Source: Ramlibacter tataouinensis (GTDB lineage Bacteria; Pseudomonadota; Gammaproteobacteria; Burkholderiales; Burkholderiaceae_C). Taken from it: 64,000 bases of DNA. The translations under genes were made by a program, and so were the position numbers. This document shows positions 34,194 through 45,142 of this stretch, in pieces. How positions within the stretch are numbered: the stretch's first letter is position 1; each line of letters starts with the position of its first letter. Under the pieces are notes generated by a model. The model saw only the letters and a program-made list of their open reading frames with translations, was not told the DNA's origin and did not search any database. The stretch covers positions 248,001-312,000 of the forward strand of contig NZ_CP116009.1 in assembly GCF_027941915.1 (NCBI RefSeq), written 5' to 3'.

Positions 34194-34936
34194 TGCGGGG
34201 GCCGCTCATGCACCCCTTCCGGCCCGGTTCCCGCGCAGCCGCTGCGCCCGGCGGCCTGCGCCGCCGCGCGGGCGCGCTCGCCGTGCTCGCCTCGGGTCTG
34301 ATCGCCCTGCACGGCGCGACCGCACTGGCCGGCGCGCCAACGGCAGCCGCTTCCCCCAAGGCGCCCGCCACCAAGGCGACCCCGGCCGGCGGCACGCGGG
34401 CGGCAGCTGCCACAGGCTGGGCCGGCCTCAGCGCCGAACAGCAGCAGGCGCTGCAGCCGCTGGCGGCCGCCTGGCCCAAGCTGAGCGAAGCCCAGAAGCG
34501 CAAGTGGATCGCCCTCTCGCGCAACTACCCGCGCATGACGCCGGACGACCAGGCCCGCCTGCACAGCCGCATGACCGACTGGGTCGCGCTCAGCCCGCAG
34601 CAGCGCAGCCAGGCCCGGCTGAACTTCGCCGAGACCAAGAACCTGTCGGCCGACGACAAGAAGGCCAAGTGGGAGGCCTACCAGGCCCTCCCGCCCGAGG
34701 AAAAGCGCAAGCTGGCGGCCGGCGCGAACCCGCGCACGCCGCCCACCGCGGCGGCCCTGCGCCCGGTGCCGGACCAGAAGCTCGCCAAGCTGCCGCGCGC
34801 CAATCGCAAGAGCAAGCCACCGCGCATCGACCCGGACGACGCGCCGACTTCGCCGCCCGTGCAACCTGCGCAGCCGACGGTGCCGCCGGTGCAACCGGTG
34901 CAGCCGGTACCGGCAGCACCCTCCGGCCCCAACTGA
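34193..34936 (+). CDS. DUF3106 family secreted protein
   Basis: 247 residues. A signal peptide (about 20-47, ending TALAGA) leads to a short Ala/Pro/Thr linker. A helical DUF3106 region (about 75-175) follows, with repeated Trp/Leu phrases such as LQPLAAAWPKLSEAQKRKW, WIALSRNYPRMTP and KAKWEAYQALPPEEKRKL. The tail is very proline-rich, with PPVQPAQP-type repeats. Function is unknown. The periplasmic location, repeated sensor-like helices and position in the sigma/DUF3619 cassette suggest a partner in envelope signalling, as in CpxP/RseB-like arrangements, but this is a guess. Confidence 0.75.
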   Translation: MRGPLMHPFRPGSRAAAAPGGLRRRAGALAVLASGLIALHGATALAGAPTAAASPKAPATKATPAGGTRAAAATGWAGLSAEQQQALQPLAAAWPKLSEAQKRKWIALSRNYPRMTPDDQARLHSRMTDWVALSPQQRSQARLNFAETKNLSADDKKAKWEAYQALPPEEKRKLAAGANPRTPPTAAALRPVPDQKLAKLPRANRKSKPPRIDPDDAPTSPPVQPAQPTVPPVQPVQPVPAAPSGPN

Positions 34937-34949
34937 GGGCGTGACCCGC

Positions 34950-35507
34950 ATGACCCAACCGCCGGCCCCCCCCGGCGGCATGGCCCCGGATTGGCCTGCC
35001 GCCCCCGATCTCATCGCTCCACCGCTGCGCCGCCGCATGGCCTGCTGGGTGTACGAAGGCATGCTGCTGTTCGCCGTGGTGTTCGTCGCCGGCTGGCTGT
35101 TCAGCACCCTGGGCCAGGTGCGCAGCGGCATGGACGAGCGGCGTCCGCTGCTTCAGGCCTTCCTGTTCCTCGTCTTCGGCATCTACTTCACCTGGTTCTG
35201 GAGCCGTGGACAGACGCTGGCCATGAAGACCTGGAACATCCGCGTGGTCGACGTGGCCGGCCGGCCGCTCACCCAGGCGCGGGCCCTGCTGCGCTACGTG
35301 TGCAGCTGGCTGTGGTTCCTGCCGCCGCTGCTGGCGCTCGCGCCATTCCAGCTCGGCGGCGGCGAATACGCCGTGCTCGTGTCCGGCTGGGTGGCGGTCT
35401 GGGCCCTGCTCAGCCGCTTCCACCCGCAACGCCAGTTCTGGCACGACGCGCTGGCCGGTACCCGGCTGGTGACGGCGCCCGCCACGGAAGCGCCACGCCG
35501 GTCGTAG
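34950..35507 (+). CDS. RDD-family inner-membrane protein
   Basis: 185 residues from ATG 34950; GTG at 34941 would add three. It has the RDD pattern of several hydrophobic helices, with the arginine-led start LRRRMACWVYEGMLLF, then GQTLAMKTWNIRVVDVAGRPLT and a final RFHPQRQFWHDALAGTRLV, whose D near the end is part of the family signature. RDD proteins are small membrane proteins; some are proposed Na+/H+ or Li+/H+ antiporters, but most are uncharacterised. It completes the four-gene sigma cassette. DgkA begins 13 bases after its stop. Confidence 0.85.
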   Translation: MTQPPAPPGGMAPDWPAAPDLIAPPLRRRMACWVYEGMLLFAVVFVAGWLFSTLGQVRSGMDERRPLLQAFLFLVFGIYFTWFWSRGQTLAMKTWNIRVVDVAGRPLTQARALLRYVCSWLWFLPPLLALAPFQLGGGEYAVLVSGWVAVWALLSRFHPQRQFWHDALAGTRLVTAPATEAPRRS

Positions 35508-35520
35508 ACAATCGGCAGCC

Positions 35521-35928
35521 ATGTCCCGGTCGCCGCCCGCCCTCGAACCCTCCGTCAACCCGCAGAAGCTGCGCACCGGCATCGCCCGGATCTGGCACGC
35601 CACCGGCTATTCGCTGCAGGGCCTGCGGGCGGGCTGGGGCGAGACCGCCTTCCGCCAGGAAGCCACGGCCGCCCTGGTGCTGCTGCCGCTGGCCTTCTGG
35701 CTCGGCCAGGGCTGGGTCCAGGTGGCGCTGCTGGCGGGCTCGGTGCTGCTGGTGCTGATCGTGGAACTGCTCAACACCGGCATCGAGACCGTCGTCGATC
35801 GCATCGGCCCCGAGTGGCACGACCTGTCCAAGCGCGCCAAGGACATGGGCAGCGCCGCCGTGCTGCTGGCCCTGCTGCTGGCGCTGGGCATCTGGATGGC
35901 CGCCCTCGTGCAGAGGTGGCCGGCATGA
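35521..35928 (+). CDS. dgkA: Diacylglycerol kinase (prokaryotic DgkA type)
   Basis: 135 residues with three hydrophobic helices in the second half. It phosphorylates diacylglycerol released by MDO or LPS-modifying reactions, returning it to phosphatidate at the inner membrane. The catalytic signature ELLNTGIETVVDRIGPEWHDLSKRAKDMGSAAV is essentially the DgkA consensus, with E and N of ELLNTAIE and D of KDMGSAAV conserved. It ends in ATGA shared with the LOG gene that follows, so the two are translationally coupled. Confidence 0.94.
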   Translation: MSRSPPALEPSVNPQKLRTGIARIWHATGYSLQGLRAGWGETAFRQEATAALVLLPLAFWLGQGWVQVALLAGSVLLVLIVELLNTGIETVVDRIGPEWHDLSKRAKDMGSAAVLLALLLALGIWMAALVQRWPA

Positions 35929-36512
35929 GCGCCCCGCCCTTTTCCATCTGCGTGTACTGCGGCTCGCGCACCGGGCTGGCCGAAAGCTTCGTGCAGGCGG
36001 CGCGCGACGTCGGGCACTGGATCGGCCGCCGCGGCGGCCAGCTGGTCTACGGCGGCGGCAAGGCCGGGCTGATGGGCATCGTGGCGGACGCGACCCTGGC
36101 CGCCGGCGGCACCGTCATCGGCGTGATCCCGCAGGCACTGGTGGACCGGGAACACGCCAAGCTCGATTGCACCGAGCTGCACGTGGTCGAGACCATGCAC
36201 GACCGCAAGCGGCTGATGGCCGAGCGCGCCGGCGCCTTCCTGGCGCTGGCCGGCGGCATCGGCACGCTGGAAGAGCTGTTCGAGGCCTGGACCTGGCGCC
36301 AGCTGGGCTACCACGCCAAGCCGGTCGGCATCCTGGACACCGATGGCTACTACGCGCCGATGCTGGAATTCCTGCGCGGCAGCGTGGCGCACGGCCTGAT
36401 GAACGAGTGGCAGATGCAGCTGGTGCGGGTGGGCGGCGAGCCCGGCCCGCTGCTGCAGGCGCTGGTGGACGAGTCCACGCCGGCCTCGGCGCAGGACCTG
36501 TCGCAGATCTAG
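35925..36512 (+). CDS. LOG-family protein (cytokinin riboside 5'-monophosphate phosphoribohydrolase type)
   Basis: 195 residues with a Rossmann-like fold. It carries the nucleotide-binding YGGGKAGLMG (about 38-47) and the active-site box LAGGIGTLEELFEAWTW (about 100-116), the TIGR00730 variant of PGGxGTxxE with Ala for Pro. The protein probably cleaves nucleoside monophosphates to base and ribose 5-phosphate; physiological substrates in proteobacteria are unclear. The start is ATG at 35925 within the dgkA stop. Its stop is one base from the convergent glnB stop. Confidence 0.92.
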   Translation: MSAPPFSICVYCGSRTGLAESFVQAARDVGHWIGRRGGQLVYGGGKAGLMGIVADATLAAGGTVIGVIPQALVDREHAKLDCTELHVVETMHDRKRLMAERAGAFLALAGGIGTLEELFEAWTWRQLGYHAKPVGILDTDGYYAPMLEFLRGSVAHGLMNEWQMQLVRVGGEPGPLLQALVDESTPASAQDLSQI

Positions 36513-36513
36513 T

Positions 36514-36870
<357 letters not shown>

Positions 36871-38535
36871 CTAGGCGCCGAACTTGCCGGTAATAGGATA
36901 GCGCCAATCCTTGCCGAAGCCGCGGTGCGTGACGCGGATGCCGATCGGCGCCTGCCGGCGCTTGTACTCGTTGACGCGCACCAGCCGCGCAACCCGCTCG
37001 ACCACCGCGCGCTCGAAACCCTCGGCCACGATCTGCTCGACGCCCTCGTCCTCCTCCATGTAGCGCGAGAGGATGGCGTCGAGCACCTCGTAGGGCGGCA
37101 GGCTGTCCTGGTCGACCTGGTCCGGCCGCAGCTCGGCGCTGGGCGGGCGGGTGATGATGCGCTCGGGGATCGGGTGGGCGCCGGTGCCGTACGGATCGTT
37201 CGCATTGCGCCAGCGCGCCAGCGCGAACACGCTGGTCTTGAGCACGTCCTTGATCACCGCGAAGCCGCCGGCCATGTCGCCGTACAGCGTGCAGTAGCCG
37301 GTGGCCATCTCGCTCTTGTTGCCGGTGGTCAGCACGATGCTGCCGAACTTGTTGGACAGCGCCATCAGCAGCACGCCGCGGATGCGCGCCTGGATGTTCT
37401 CCTCGGTCGCATCCTCGGGCAGGCCCTCGAATTCCCCGGCCAGCGCCGCCTTGAAGGCCTCGAACTGCGGCACGATCGAGATCTCGTCGTAGCGCACGCC
37501 CAGCCGCGCCGCCATCTCGCGCGCGTCGATCCACGAGATGTCGGCCGTGTAGGGCGACGGCATCATCACGGTGCGCACCTTGTCCCTGCCCAGTGCATCG
37601 ACGGCGATCGCCAGCACCAGCGCCGAGTCGATGCCGCCCGACAGGCCCAGCAGCACGCCCGGGAAGCCGTTCTTGGCGATGTAGTCGTGCACGCCCAGCA
37701 CCAGCGCGTCCCAGAGCTCGGCTTCGGGCTCGCGCGCCGGCGCCATCGGCGCATGGAGCACCAGCGCACCGGGCGAACCCTCGACATCGACCGTGAACAG
37801 GTCCTCGCGGAACGACGGCGCGCGGCCGGCCAGCGTGCCATCGGCGGCCACGGCGAACGATCCGCCGTCGAACACCACCTCGTCCTGCCCGCCCACCAGG
37901 TGCGTGTAGACCACCGGCAGGCCGGCTTCGCGGGCCCGGTCGGCCATGCGGGCGACCCGCTCGCCACCCTTGCCGACATGGAAGGGCGAGGCGTTGATCA
38001 CCGCCAGCAGCTGCGCGCCCGACTCGGCCGCCAGCATCGCCGGCTCCTCGAACCAGGCGTCCTCGCAGATCAGCAGCCCGACGTTCAGGCCCTCGACCTG
38101 GAACACGCAGCTGCCCTTGCCCGGGGTGAAGTAGCGCCGCTCGTCGAACACCTGGTAGTTGGGCAGTTCGCGCTTGGCATAGGTCTCCAGCACCCGGCCT
38201 TCGCTGATGACGCTGGCCGCGTTCAGGCGCCGCTGCACCTGCACCGACCTGCTGCGCAGGTCGCCGCCGACCGGGTGGCCGACCACCACGTGCAAACCTT
38301 TCAACCCCGCGAGCTCGCGGGCCACCGTTTTGACGGCATCATCGCAAGCCGCGATGAACGCGGGACGCAGGAACAGGTCCTCGGCCGCGTAGCCGCAGAT
38401 GGACAGCTCGGGAGTCAGGACCAGGCGCGCGCCGTCGGCATGGGCCCGGCGGGCGGCATCGATGATCTTGCGGGCATTGCCGGGCATGTCGCCCACCACG
38501 AAGTTGAGCTGGGCGTTGCAGATCCGGAGGGCCAT
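36871..38535 (-). CDS. nadE: NAD+ synthase, glutamine-dependent
   Basis: 554 residues, two domains. The N-terminal nitrilase-like glutaminase has the triad E43 (LTPELSICGY), K121 (YAKRELPNYQVFDE) and C157 (LICEDAW). The C-terminal ATP-pyrophosphatase synthetase has the P-loop LSGGIDSAL at 298-306, and TTGNKSEMATGYCTLYGD downstream. It converts deamido-NAD+ to NAD+ with ammonia channelled from glutamine. The start ATG is shared, in opposite orientation, with the FemAB-like gene: the four bases CATG at 38533-38536 hold both start codons. It is followed by glnB. Confidence 0.96.
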   Translation of the reverse strand: MALRICNAQLNFVVGDMPGNARKIIDAARRAHADGARLVLTPELSICGYAAEDLFLRPAFIAACDDAVKTVARELAGLKGLHVVVGHPVGGDLRSRSVQVQRRLNAASVISEGRVLETYAKRELPNYQVFDERRYFTPGKGSCVFQVEGLNVGLLICEDAWFEEPAMLAAESGAQLLAVINASPFHVGKGGERVARMADRAREAGLPVVYTHLVGGQDEVVFDGGSFAVAADGTLAGRAPSFREDLFTVDVEGSPGALVLHAPMAPAREPEAELWDALVLGVHDYIAKNGFPGVLLGLSGGIDSALVLAIAVDALGRDKVRTVMMPSPYTADISWIDAREMAARLGVRYDEISIVPQFEAFKAALAGEFEGLPEDATEENIQARIRGVLLMALSNKFGSIVLTTGNKSEMATGYCTLYGDMAGGFAVIKDVLKTSVFALARWRNANDPYGTGAHPIPERIITRPPSAELRPDQVDQDSLPPYEVLDAILSRYMEEDEGVEQIVAEGFERAVVERVARLVRVNEYKRRQAPIGIRVTHRGFGKDWRYPITGKFGA

Positions 38536-39715
38536 GTCAGCAGTGCGAAAACAGCCTCGGGATTATGTCATCCGGCTCCTTGCCTCACCGGGTGAAGTGC
38601 CGCGACAGGCCTGGAACGAATTGCTGGCGGCGCAGGACCTGCCCACGCCCTTCATGCGGCACGAGTACCTGGCCGCGCTGCACGACAGCGCCAGTGCCAC
38701 GGTGGCCAGCGGCTGGCAGCCCAGCTTCGTGACGCTGTGGCGCGGCGATGCGCTGCAGGCCGCCTGCGCCTTCTACCTGAAGGCCCATTCGTACGGCGAG
38801 TACGTGTTCGACTGGGCCTGGGCCAATGCCTACGAGCAGCACGGGCTGGACTACTACCCGAAAGGGCTGGTGGCAGTGCCGTTCACGCCGGTGCCGGGCT
38901 CCCGGCTGCTGGCGCGCGACGAATCCTCCCGCCGCGCACTCGTGCAGGCACTGGTTACCCTGTGCCGCAGCAACCAGCTGTCTTCGCTGCACCTGCTCTT
39001 TCTCTCCGACGCGGACGCGGCGGCCTGCGAGGAAGCGCAGCTGATGGCGCGCCACACCGTCCAGTTCCACTGGCTCAACCAGGGTTGGCGCGACTTCGAT
39101 GCCTTCCTCGCCAGCCTGGCGCAGGACAAGCGCAAGAAGATCCGCCAGGAGCGGCGCAAGGTCGCCGAGGCAGGCGTCACGTTCCGCGCCCTGCGCGGCG
39201 AAGCCATCGGCGGCGCCGACTGGGAATTCTTCTACCGCTGCTACGAGCGCACCTACCGCGAGCACGGCAACCCGCCCTATCTGCGGCACGAGTTCTTCCG
39301 CCGCATGGCGCGCGACCTGGCCGCCCACTGGGTGCTGTTCGTGGCGCAGCGGGGCGGCCGCGACATCGCCTGCAGCCTGGTGGCGCTGTCGGACGAAGGT
39401 GCGGCGCCGCAAGCCGCGTACGGCCGCTACTGGGGCGCGCTCGAGCGCGTGGACTGCCTGCACTTCGAGGCCTGCTACTACCAGCCGCTGCAGTGGTGCA
39501 TGGCGCACGGCGTGCAGCGCTTCGAGGGCGGCGCCCAGGGCGAGCACAAGATGGCGCGGGCGCTGATGCCGGTGAAGACGCAGAGCGCCCACTGGCTGGC
39601 GCACCCGTCCTTCGCCGATGCGGTGGAGCGCTTCCTCGAGCGCGAGGGCGCCGGCATCGCGCACTACATGGAGCACCTGGAAGGGCGCTCGCCCTTCCGG
39701 CGCGACGCCGGCTAA
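38534..39715 (+). CDS. FemAB-like N-acyltransferase (PF04339/COG3146 type)
   Basis: 393 residues of the GNAT-fold family called peptidoglycan biosynthesis/recognition or predicted N-acyltransferase. Recognisable stretches include FMRHEYLAALHDS, the aromatic EYVFDWAWANAYEQHGLDYYPKGLVAVPFTPVPG, LAQDKRKKIRQERRKV and a C-terminal RFEGGAQGEHKMARALMP box with conserved Glu/His. The substrate is not known. The start is ATG at 38534, sharing the CATG with divergent nadE; GTG at 38543 is a possible alternative. There is no room for a promoter between the two genes, so each must be transcribed from inside the other's 5' end. It is convergent with ppa, with three bases between stops. Confidence 0.85.
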   Translation: MSAVRKQPRDYVIRLLASPGEVPRQAWNELLAAQDLPTPFMRHEYLAALHDSASATVASGWQPSFVTLWRGDALQAACAFYLKAHSYGEYVFDWAWANAYEQHGLDYYPKGLVAVPFTPVPGSRLLARDESSRRALVQALVTLCRSNQLSSLHLLFLSDADAAACEEAQLMARHTVQFHWLNQGWRDFDAFLASLAQDKRKKIRQERRKVAEAGVTFRALRGEAIGGADWEFFYRCYERTYREHGNPPYLRHEFFRRMARDLAAHWVLFVAQRGGRDIACSLVALSDEGAAPQAAYGRYWGALERVDCLHFEACYYQPLQWCMAHGVQRFEGGAQGEHKMARALMPVKTQSAHWLAHPSFADAVERFLEREGAGIAHYMEHLEGRSPFRRDAG

Positions 39716-39718
39716 GCC

Positions 39719-40261
39719 TCAGGCCGCCTTGGGGGTGCGGCGGAAGTTCTCGATGCCCTCGAGGACTTCCTTGCGGGCGGCGTCCGGACCTTCCCAGCCC
39801 AGCACCTTGACCCACTTGTTGGCCTCGAGATCCTTGTAGTGCTCGAAGAAGTGGGAAATCGTCTTCAGGCGCAGCGGATTCAGGTCCTCGGGCTTCTGCC
39901 AGTGGCTGTAGATCGACAGCACGCGGTCGATCGGGACCGCCAGCACCTTGGCGTCGTCGCCGGCCTCGTCCTGCATCTTCAGCACGCCGAGCGGGCGGCA
40001 GGTGACGACCACGCCGGGGATCAGCGGCACCGGGGTGATCACCAGCACGTCGACCGGATCGCCGTCGCCGCTGATGGTCTGCGGCACGTAGCCGTAGTTG
40101 GTCGGGTAGTGCATGGACGTGCTCATGAAGCGGTCCACGAAGATCGCGCCGGAGTCCTTGTCCACCTCGTACTTCACGGGGTCGGCATTCATCGGGATCT
40201 CGATGATGACGTTGAAGGCATCGGGGGCCTGCTGGCCCGGCGTGACGTTGTCGAGAGACAT
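39719..40261 (-). CDS. ppa: Inorganic pyrophosphatase (soluble, family I)
   Basis: 180 residues, hydrolysing pyrophosphate to phosphate in the cytosol with Mg2+. The active-site signature DGDPVDVLV, preceded by [14 protein letters not shown], and [17 protein letters not shown] match family I. The start is ATG at 40261; the frame is open 78 codons further but the extension is not family-like. It is transcribed divergently from hppA, the membrane pyrophosphatase, with 223 bases between starts. Confidence 0.97.
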   Translation of the reverse strand: MSLDNVTPGQQAPDAFNVIIEIPMNADPVKYEVDKDSGAIFVDRFMSTSMHYPTNYGYVPQTISGDGDPVDVLVITPVPLIPGVVVTCRPLGVLKMQDEAGDDAKVLAVPIDRVLSIYSHWQKPEDLNPLRLKTISHFFEHYKDLEANKWVKVLGWEGPDAARKEVLEGIENFRRTPKAA

Positions 40262-40484
40262 GGGGTCGTTTTCTTTGGGAAGTGAAAAACCTAGGACTAA
40301 CCCTGATTTTACTTTCGCGACCCTGGTGCCGTCCCGGCTGTCGCCGGCAGCACAAGAGTTTGGACTTATAGTGCTTCGGTTGGCCAATCGTCTCCCGGCC
40401 GAAGGGATGCGACGAGGAAGCAACGCAGCGGGGGCACCGCTTGCGTGGCCCCCTCCAAGCAGACAAACGACAGGAGATGAAGAA

Positions 40485-42665
<2,181 letters not shown>

Positions 42666-42684
42666 CCGCAACCGGCTCGTCAGG

Positions 42685-42714
42685 AGGCCCGCTTCGGCGG
42701 GCCTTCCTCTTCCT
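42685..42714 (+). terminator. Intrinsic terminator of hppA
   Basis: An 8-bp stem AGGCCCGC/GCGGGCCT closed by a TTCG tetraloop and followed by TCCTCTTCCT. It begins 20 bases after the hppA stop codon. Confidence 0.8.
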
Positions 42715-42761
42715 GTTTCCGGCGTTTGCCATAGGATCAGACCAACGCCACCGCCCTTCCC

Positions 42762-43580
42762 ATGACCGACCTCGTCGTACGCCGCCTCCTGGTGGACATG
42801 CAAGCGCCGATCGAGCGCCATTGGTGCGCCGGCGATCCGTTCCGCACGGCGCTGCTGGATGCGCTCTCCATGAGCTTCCCGGTCGGCGAGCAGTTCTTCA
42901 TCGACAGCGTGCGCGAAGGCTTCAAGGCCCTGCCTGGGCCGCTGCAGGAGCGCTTGCGCGACGAGGTGCAGGGCTTCATCGGGCAGGAGGCCACGCACCG
43001 GCGCCTGCATGCGCTTTACAACGAACACCTGCAAAGGCTCGGCCTGGTCAACCACTGGGAGCCCCGTGCACGCAAGCGGCTCGGGCTGCTGGAAGGCGCG
43101 GACATCCGCCACTGGCTGGGCATCACGGCCGCCAACGAGCACTTCACCGCCATCCTGGCCGACTGGCTGCTGCACAACGCCGACCTGCTGGGCGAGCGCG
43201 ACCCGCGTCTGGCGACGCTGTGGCTGTGGCACAGCGCCGAGGAATCGGAGCACAAGTCCATCGCCTTCGACCTGTACCAGGCGCTGGGCGGCGACCACCG
43301 CTGGCGGCTGCGCTGGTTCCGGCGCGTGACCGTGTTCTTCCTCTCCGACGCGGTGCGCCAGACCCTGTCCAACCTGCGCCAGGACGGCACGCTGTGGCGC
43401 TGGAGCACCTGGAAGGGAGCGGCTTCGTTCCTGTTCGGCCGTCGTGGCCTGGTGCGGCAGACGTTCGGTCCCTGGAAGCAGTACCTGCGGCGCGATTTCC
43501 ATCCGAGTCAGCAGGACAGCAGTGCGTCCCGGCGCTGGCTGGCGGAGCACGCCCACCAGTTCGTGGCCGTCGGGCGCTGA
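42762..43580 (+). CDS. Predicted metal-dependent hydrolase (PF10118 type)
   Basis: 272 residues, helical. It carries Glu/His pairs spaced as in di-iron ferritin-like folds: FIGQEATHRRLH (about 72-83), ANEHFTAILADWLLH (about 126-140) and LWHSAEESEHKSIAFDLY (about 153-170). These identify the family annotated as predicted metal-dependent hydrolase; the biochemical reaction is not established. It starts 97 bases after the hppA stop and precedes an aldehyde dehydrogenase by 30 bases. The pair may be one unit for lipid or aldehyde metabolism, which is inference from proximity only. Confidence 0.82.
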   Translation: MTDLVVRRLLVDMQAPIERHWCAGDPFRTALLDALSMSFPVGEQFFIDSVREGFKALPGPLQERLRDEVQGFIGQEATHRRLHALYNEHLQRLGLVNHWEPRARKRLGLLEGADIRHWLGITAANEHFTAILADWLLHNADLLGERDPRLATLWLWHSAEESEHKSIAFDLYQALGGDHRWRLRWFRRVTVFFLSDAVRQTLSNLRQDGTLWRWSTWKGAASFLFGRRGLVRQTFGPWKQYLRRDFHPSQQDSSASRRWLAEHAHQFVAVGR

Positions 43581-43610
43581 GGCTGCCGGTCGCTGGCGCA
43601 AAATGGCGCC

Positions 43611-45044
43611 ATGCAACTCCACTACATCGCCAACGAGGGCGTGCGCTCCTCCTCCGGCCGGACGCTGCCGGTCATCGACCCGTCGGACGGGCAGGTCTTC
43701 GACGAGCTGCAGCGCGGCACGGCCGAAGACATCGACCAGGCCGTGCAGGCCGCGCGCCGTTGCTACGACAAAGTCTGGAGCAAGCTGAGCGCGGCCGAGC
43801 GCGGCCGCCTGCTGATGCGCCTGTCGAACAAGGTGGCCGAGCACGCCGATGAACTGGCCGCGCTGGAGCAGCGCGACTGCGGCAAGCCGACCAAGCAGGC
43901 GCGCGCCGACGCGCTGGCGCTGGTGCGCTACTTCGAGTTCTACGCCGGCGCCTGCGACAAGCTGCATGGCGAGACCCTGCCGTACCTGGACGGCTACAGC
44001 GTGCTCACCTGGCGCGAGCCGCACGGCGTCACCGGCCACGTGATTCCCTGGAACTACCCGATGCAGATCTTCGGGCGCAGCGTCGGCGGCGCCCTGGCGG
44101 CCGGCAACGTCTGCGTGGTCAAGCCGTCGGAGGACGCCTGCCTGTCGCTGATCCGCGTGGCCCAGCTCGCGGCCGAGTGCGGCTTTCCCGCCGGCGCCAT
44201 CAACATCGTCACCGGCTTCGGCCACGAGGTGGGCGACGCGCTGGCGCGGCACCCGGGCATCGACCACATCAGCTTCACCGGCAGCCCTCACGTGGGCACG
44301 CTGATCCAGCAGGTCGCGGCCGAGCGGCACTGCCCGGTGACGCTGGAGCTGGGCGGCAAGAGCCCGCAGATCATCTTTGACGACGCCGACCTGGAAGCCG
44401 CGCTGCCGATGGTGATCAACGCCATCGTGCAGAACGCCGGCCAGACCTGCTCGGCCGGCTCGCGCCTGCTGGTGCACCGCCCGCTGTACGAATCGCTGCT
44501 GGACCGCCTGGGCAACGCGTTCGCCAACCTGCGGGTGGGCCCGGCGGCCATGGACCTGGACGTGGGGCCGCTCATCCGCTCCAGCCAGCTGCAGCGCGTC
44601 TGGGATTTCCTCTCGGACGCCCAGCACGCCGGCATTCCGATGGTGGCCCAGGGCCAGATCGTCGACGAGGCGCCCGACACCGGGTACTACCAGGCGCCCA
44701 CCCTGCTGCGCGACGTGCCGGTGACCCACCGGCTGGCGCAGGAGGAAGTGTTCGGGCCGGTGCTGGCCGCGATGTCGTTCCAGGACGAGGATGAGGCGGT
44801 GGAGCTGGCCAACGCGACGCAATTCGGCCTGGTGGCCGGCATCTGGACGCGCGACGGCGGCCGCCAGCTGCGCATGGCCAAGCGCGTCAAGAGCGGCCAG
44901 GTTTTCATCAACAACTACGGCGCCGGCGGCGGCGTCGAGCTGCCCTTCGGCGGCGTCAAGTCCTCCGGCTACGGCCGCGAGAAGGGCTTCGAGGCGCTGT
45001 ACGGCTTCACCACGCTCAAGACCGTGGCGATCAAGCACGGGTGA
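43611..45044 (+). CDS. NAD(P)+-dependent aldehyde dehydrogenase
   Basis: 477 residues of the ALDH superfamily. The general base is E246 in TLELGGKSPQ and the nucleophile is C280 in NAGQTCSAGSR. The substrate-anchor/oxyanion phrase VIPWNYPMQ lies near 144-152, and the C-terminal FGGVKSSGYGREKG is present. The cofactor is NAD or NADP; the substrate cannot be read from sequence. The overall pattern is that of betaine-, gamma-aminobutyraldehyde- or vanillin-type dehydrogenases. It lies downstream of the PF10118 gene and ends in a long hairpin. Confidence 0.92.
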   Translation: MQLHYIANEGVRSSSGRTLPVIDPSDGQVFDELQRGTAEDIDQAVQAARRCYDKVWSKLSAAERGRLLMRLSNKVAEHADELAALEQRDCGKPTKQARADALALVRYFEFYAGACDKLHGETLPYLDGYSVLTWREPHGVTGHVIPWNYPMQIFGRSVGGALAAGNVCVVKPSEDACLSLIRVAQLAAECGFPAGAINIVTGFGHEVGDALARHPGIDHISFTGSPHVGTLIQQVAAERHCPVTLELGGKSPQIIFDDADLEAALPMVINAIVQNAGQTCSAGSRLLVHRPLYESLLDRLGNAFANLRVGPAAMDLDVGPLIRSSQLQRVWDFLSDAQHAGIPMVAQGQIVDEAPDTGYYQAPTLLRDVPVTHRLAQEEVFGPVLAAMSFQDEDEAVELANATQFGLVAGIWTRDGGRQLRMAKRVKSGQVFINNYGAGGGVELPFGGVKSSGYGREKGFEALYGFTTLKTVAIKHG

Positions 45045-45053
45045 GGCGGCCCC

Positions 45054-45077
45054 CTCCTCCGGCGAAAGCCGGAGGAG
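45054..45077. terminator. 10-bp hairpin between convergent genes
   Basis: A perfect stem CTCCTCCGGC/GCCGGAGGAG with a GAAA tetraloop begins nine bases after the ALDH stop. There is no T run. It may act as a Rho-assisted or mRNA-stabilising structure for either convergent gene. Confidence 0.45.
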
Positions 45078-45106
45078 CCACGCAACGCTCCAGCCCCTTG
45101 TCGTTC

Positions 45107-45132
45107 GTGGATTCCCGCTGCCGCGGGACCGA
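45107..45132. repeat. REP-like element, related to the one near ilvC
   Basis: The unit GTGGATTCCCGC-TGCC-GCGGGACCGA resembles the repeats at 29412-29467, with a shared GTGGAT-CCCGC...GCGGG core. It is intergenic, between the ALDH gene and the convergent lipoprotein gene. Confidence 0.45.
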
Positions 45133-45142
45133 CGGGAAGACG

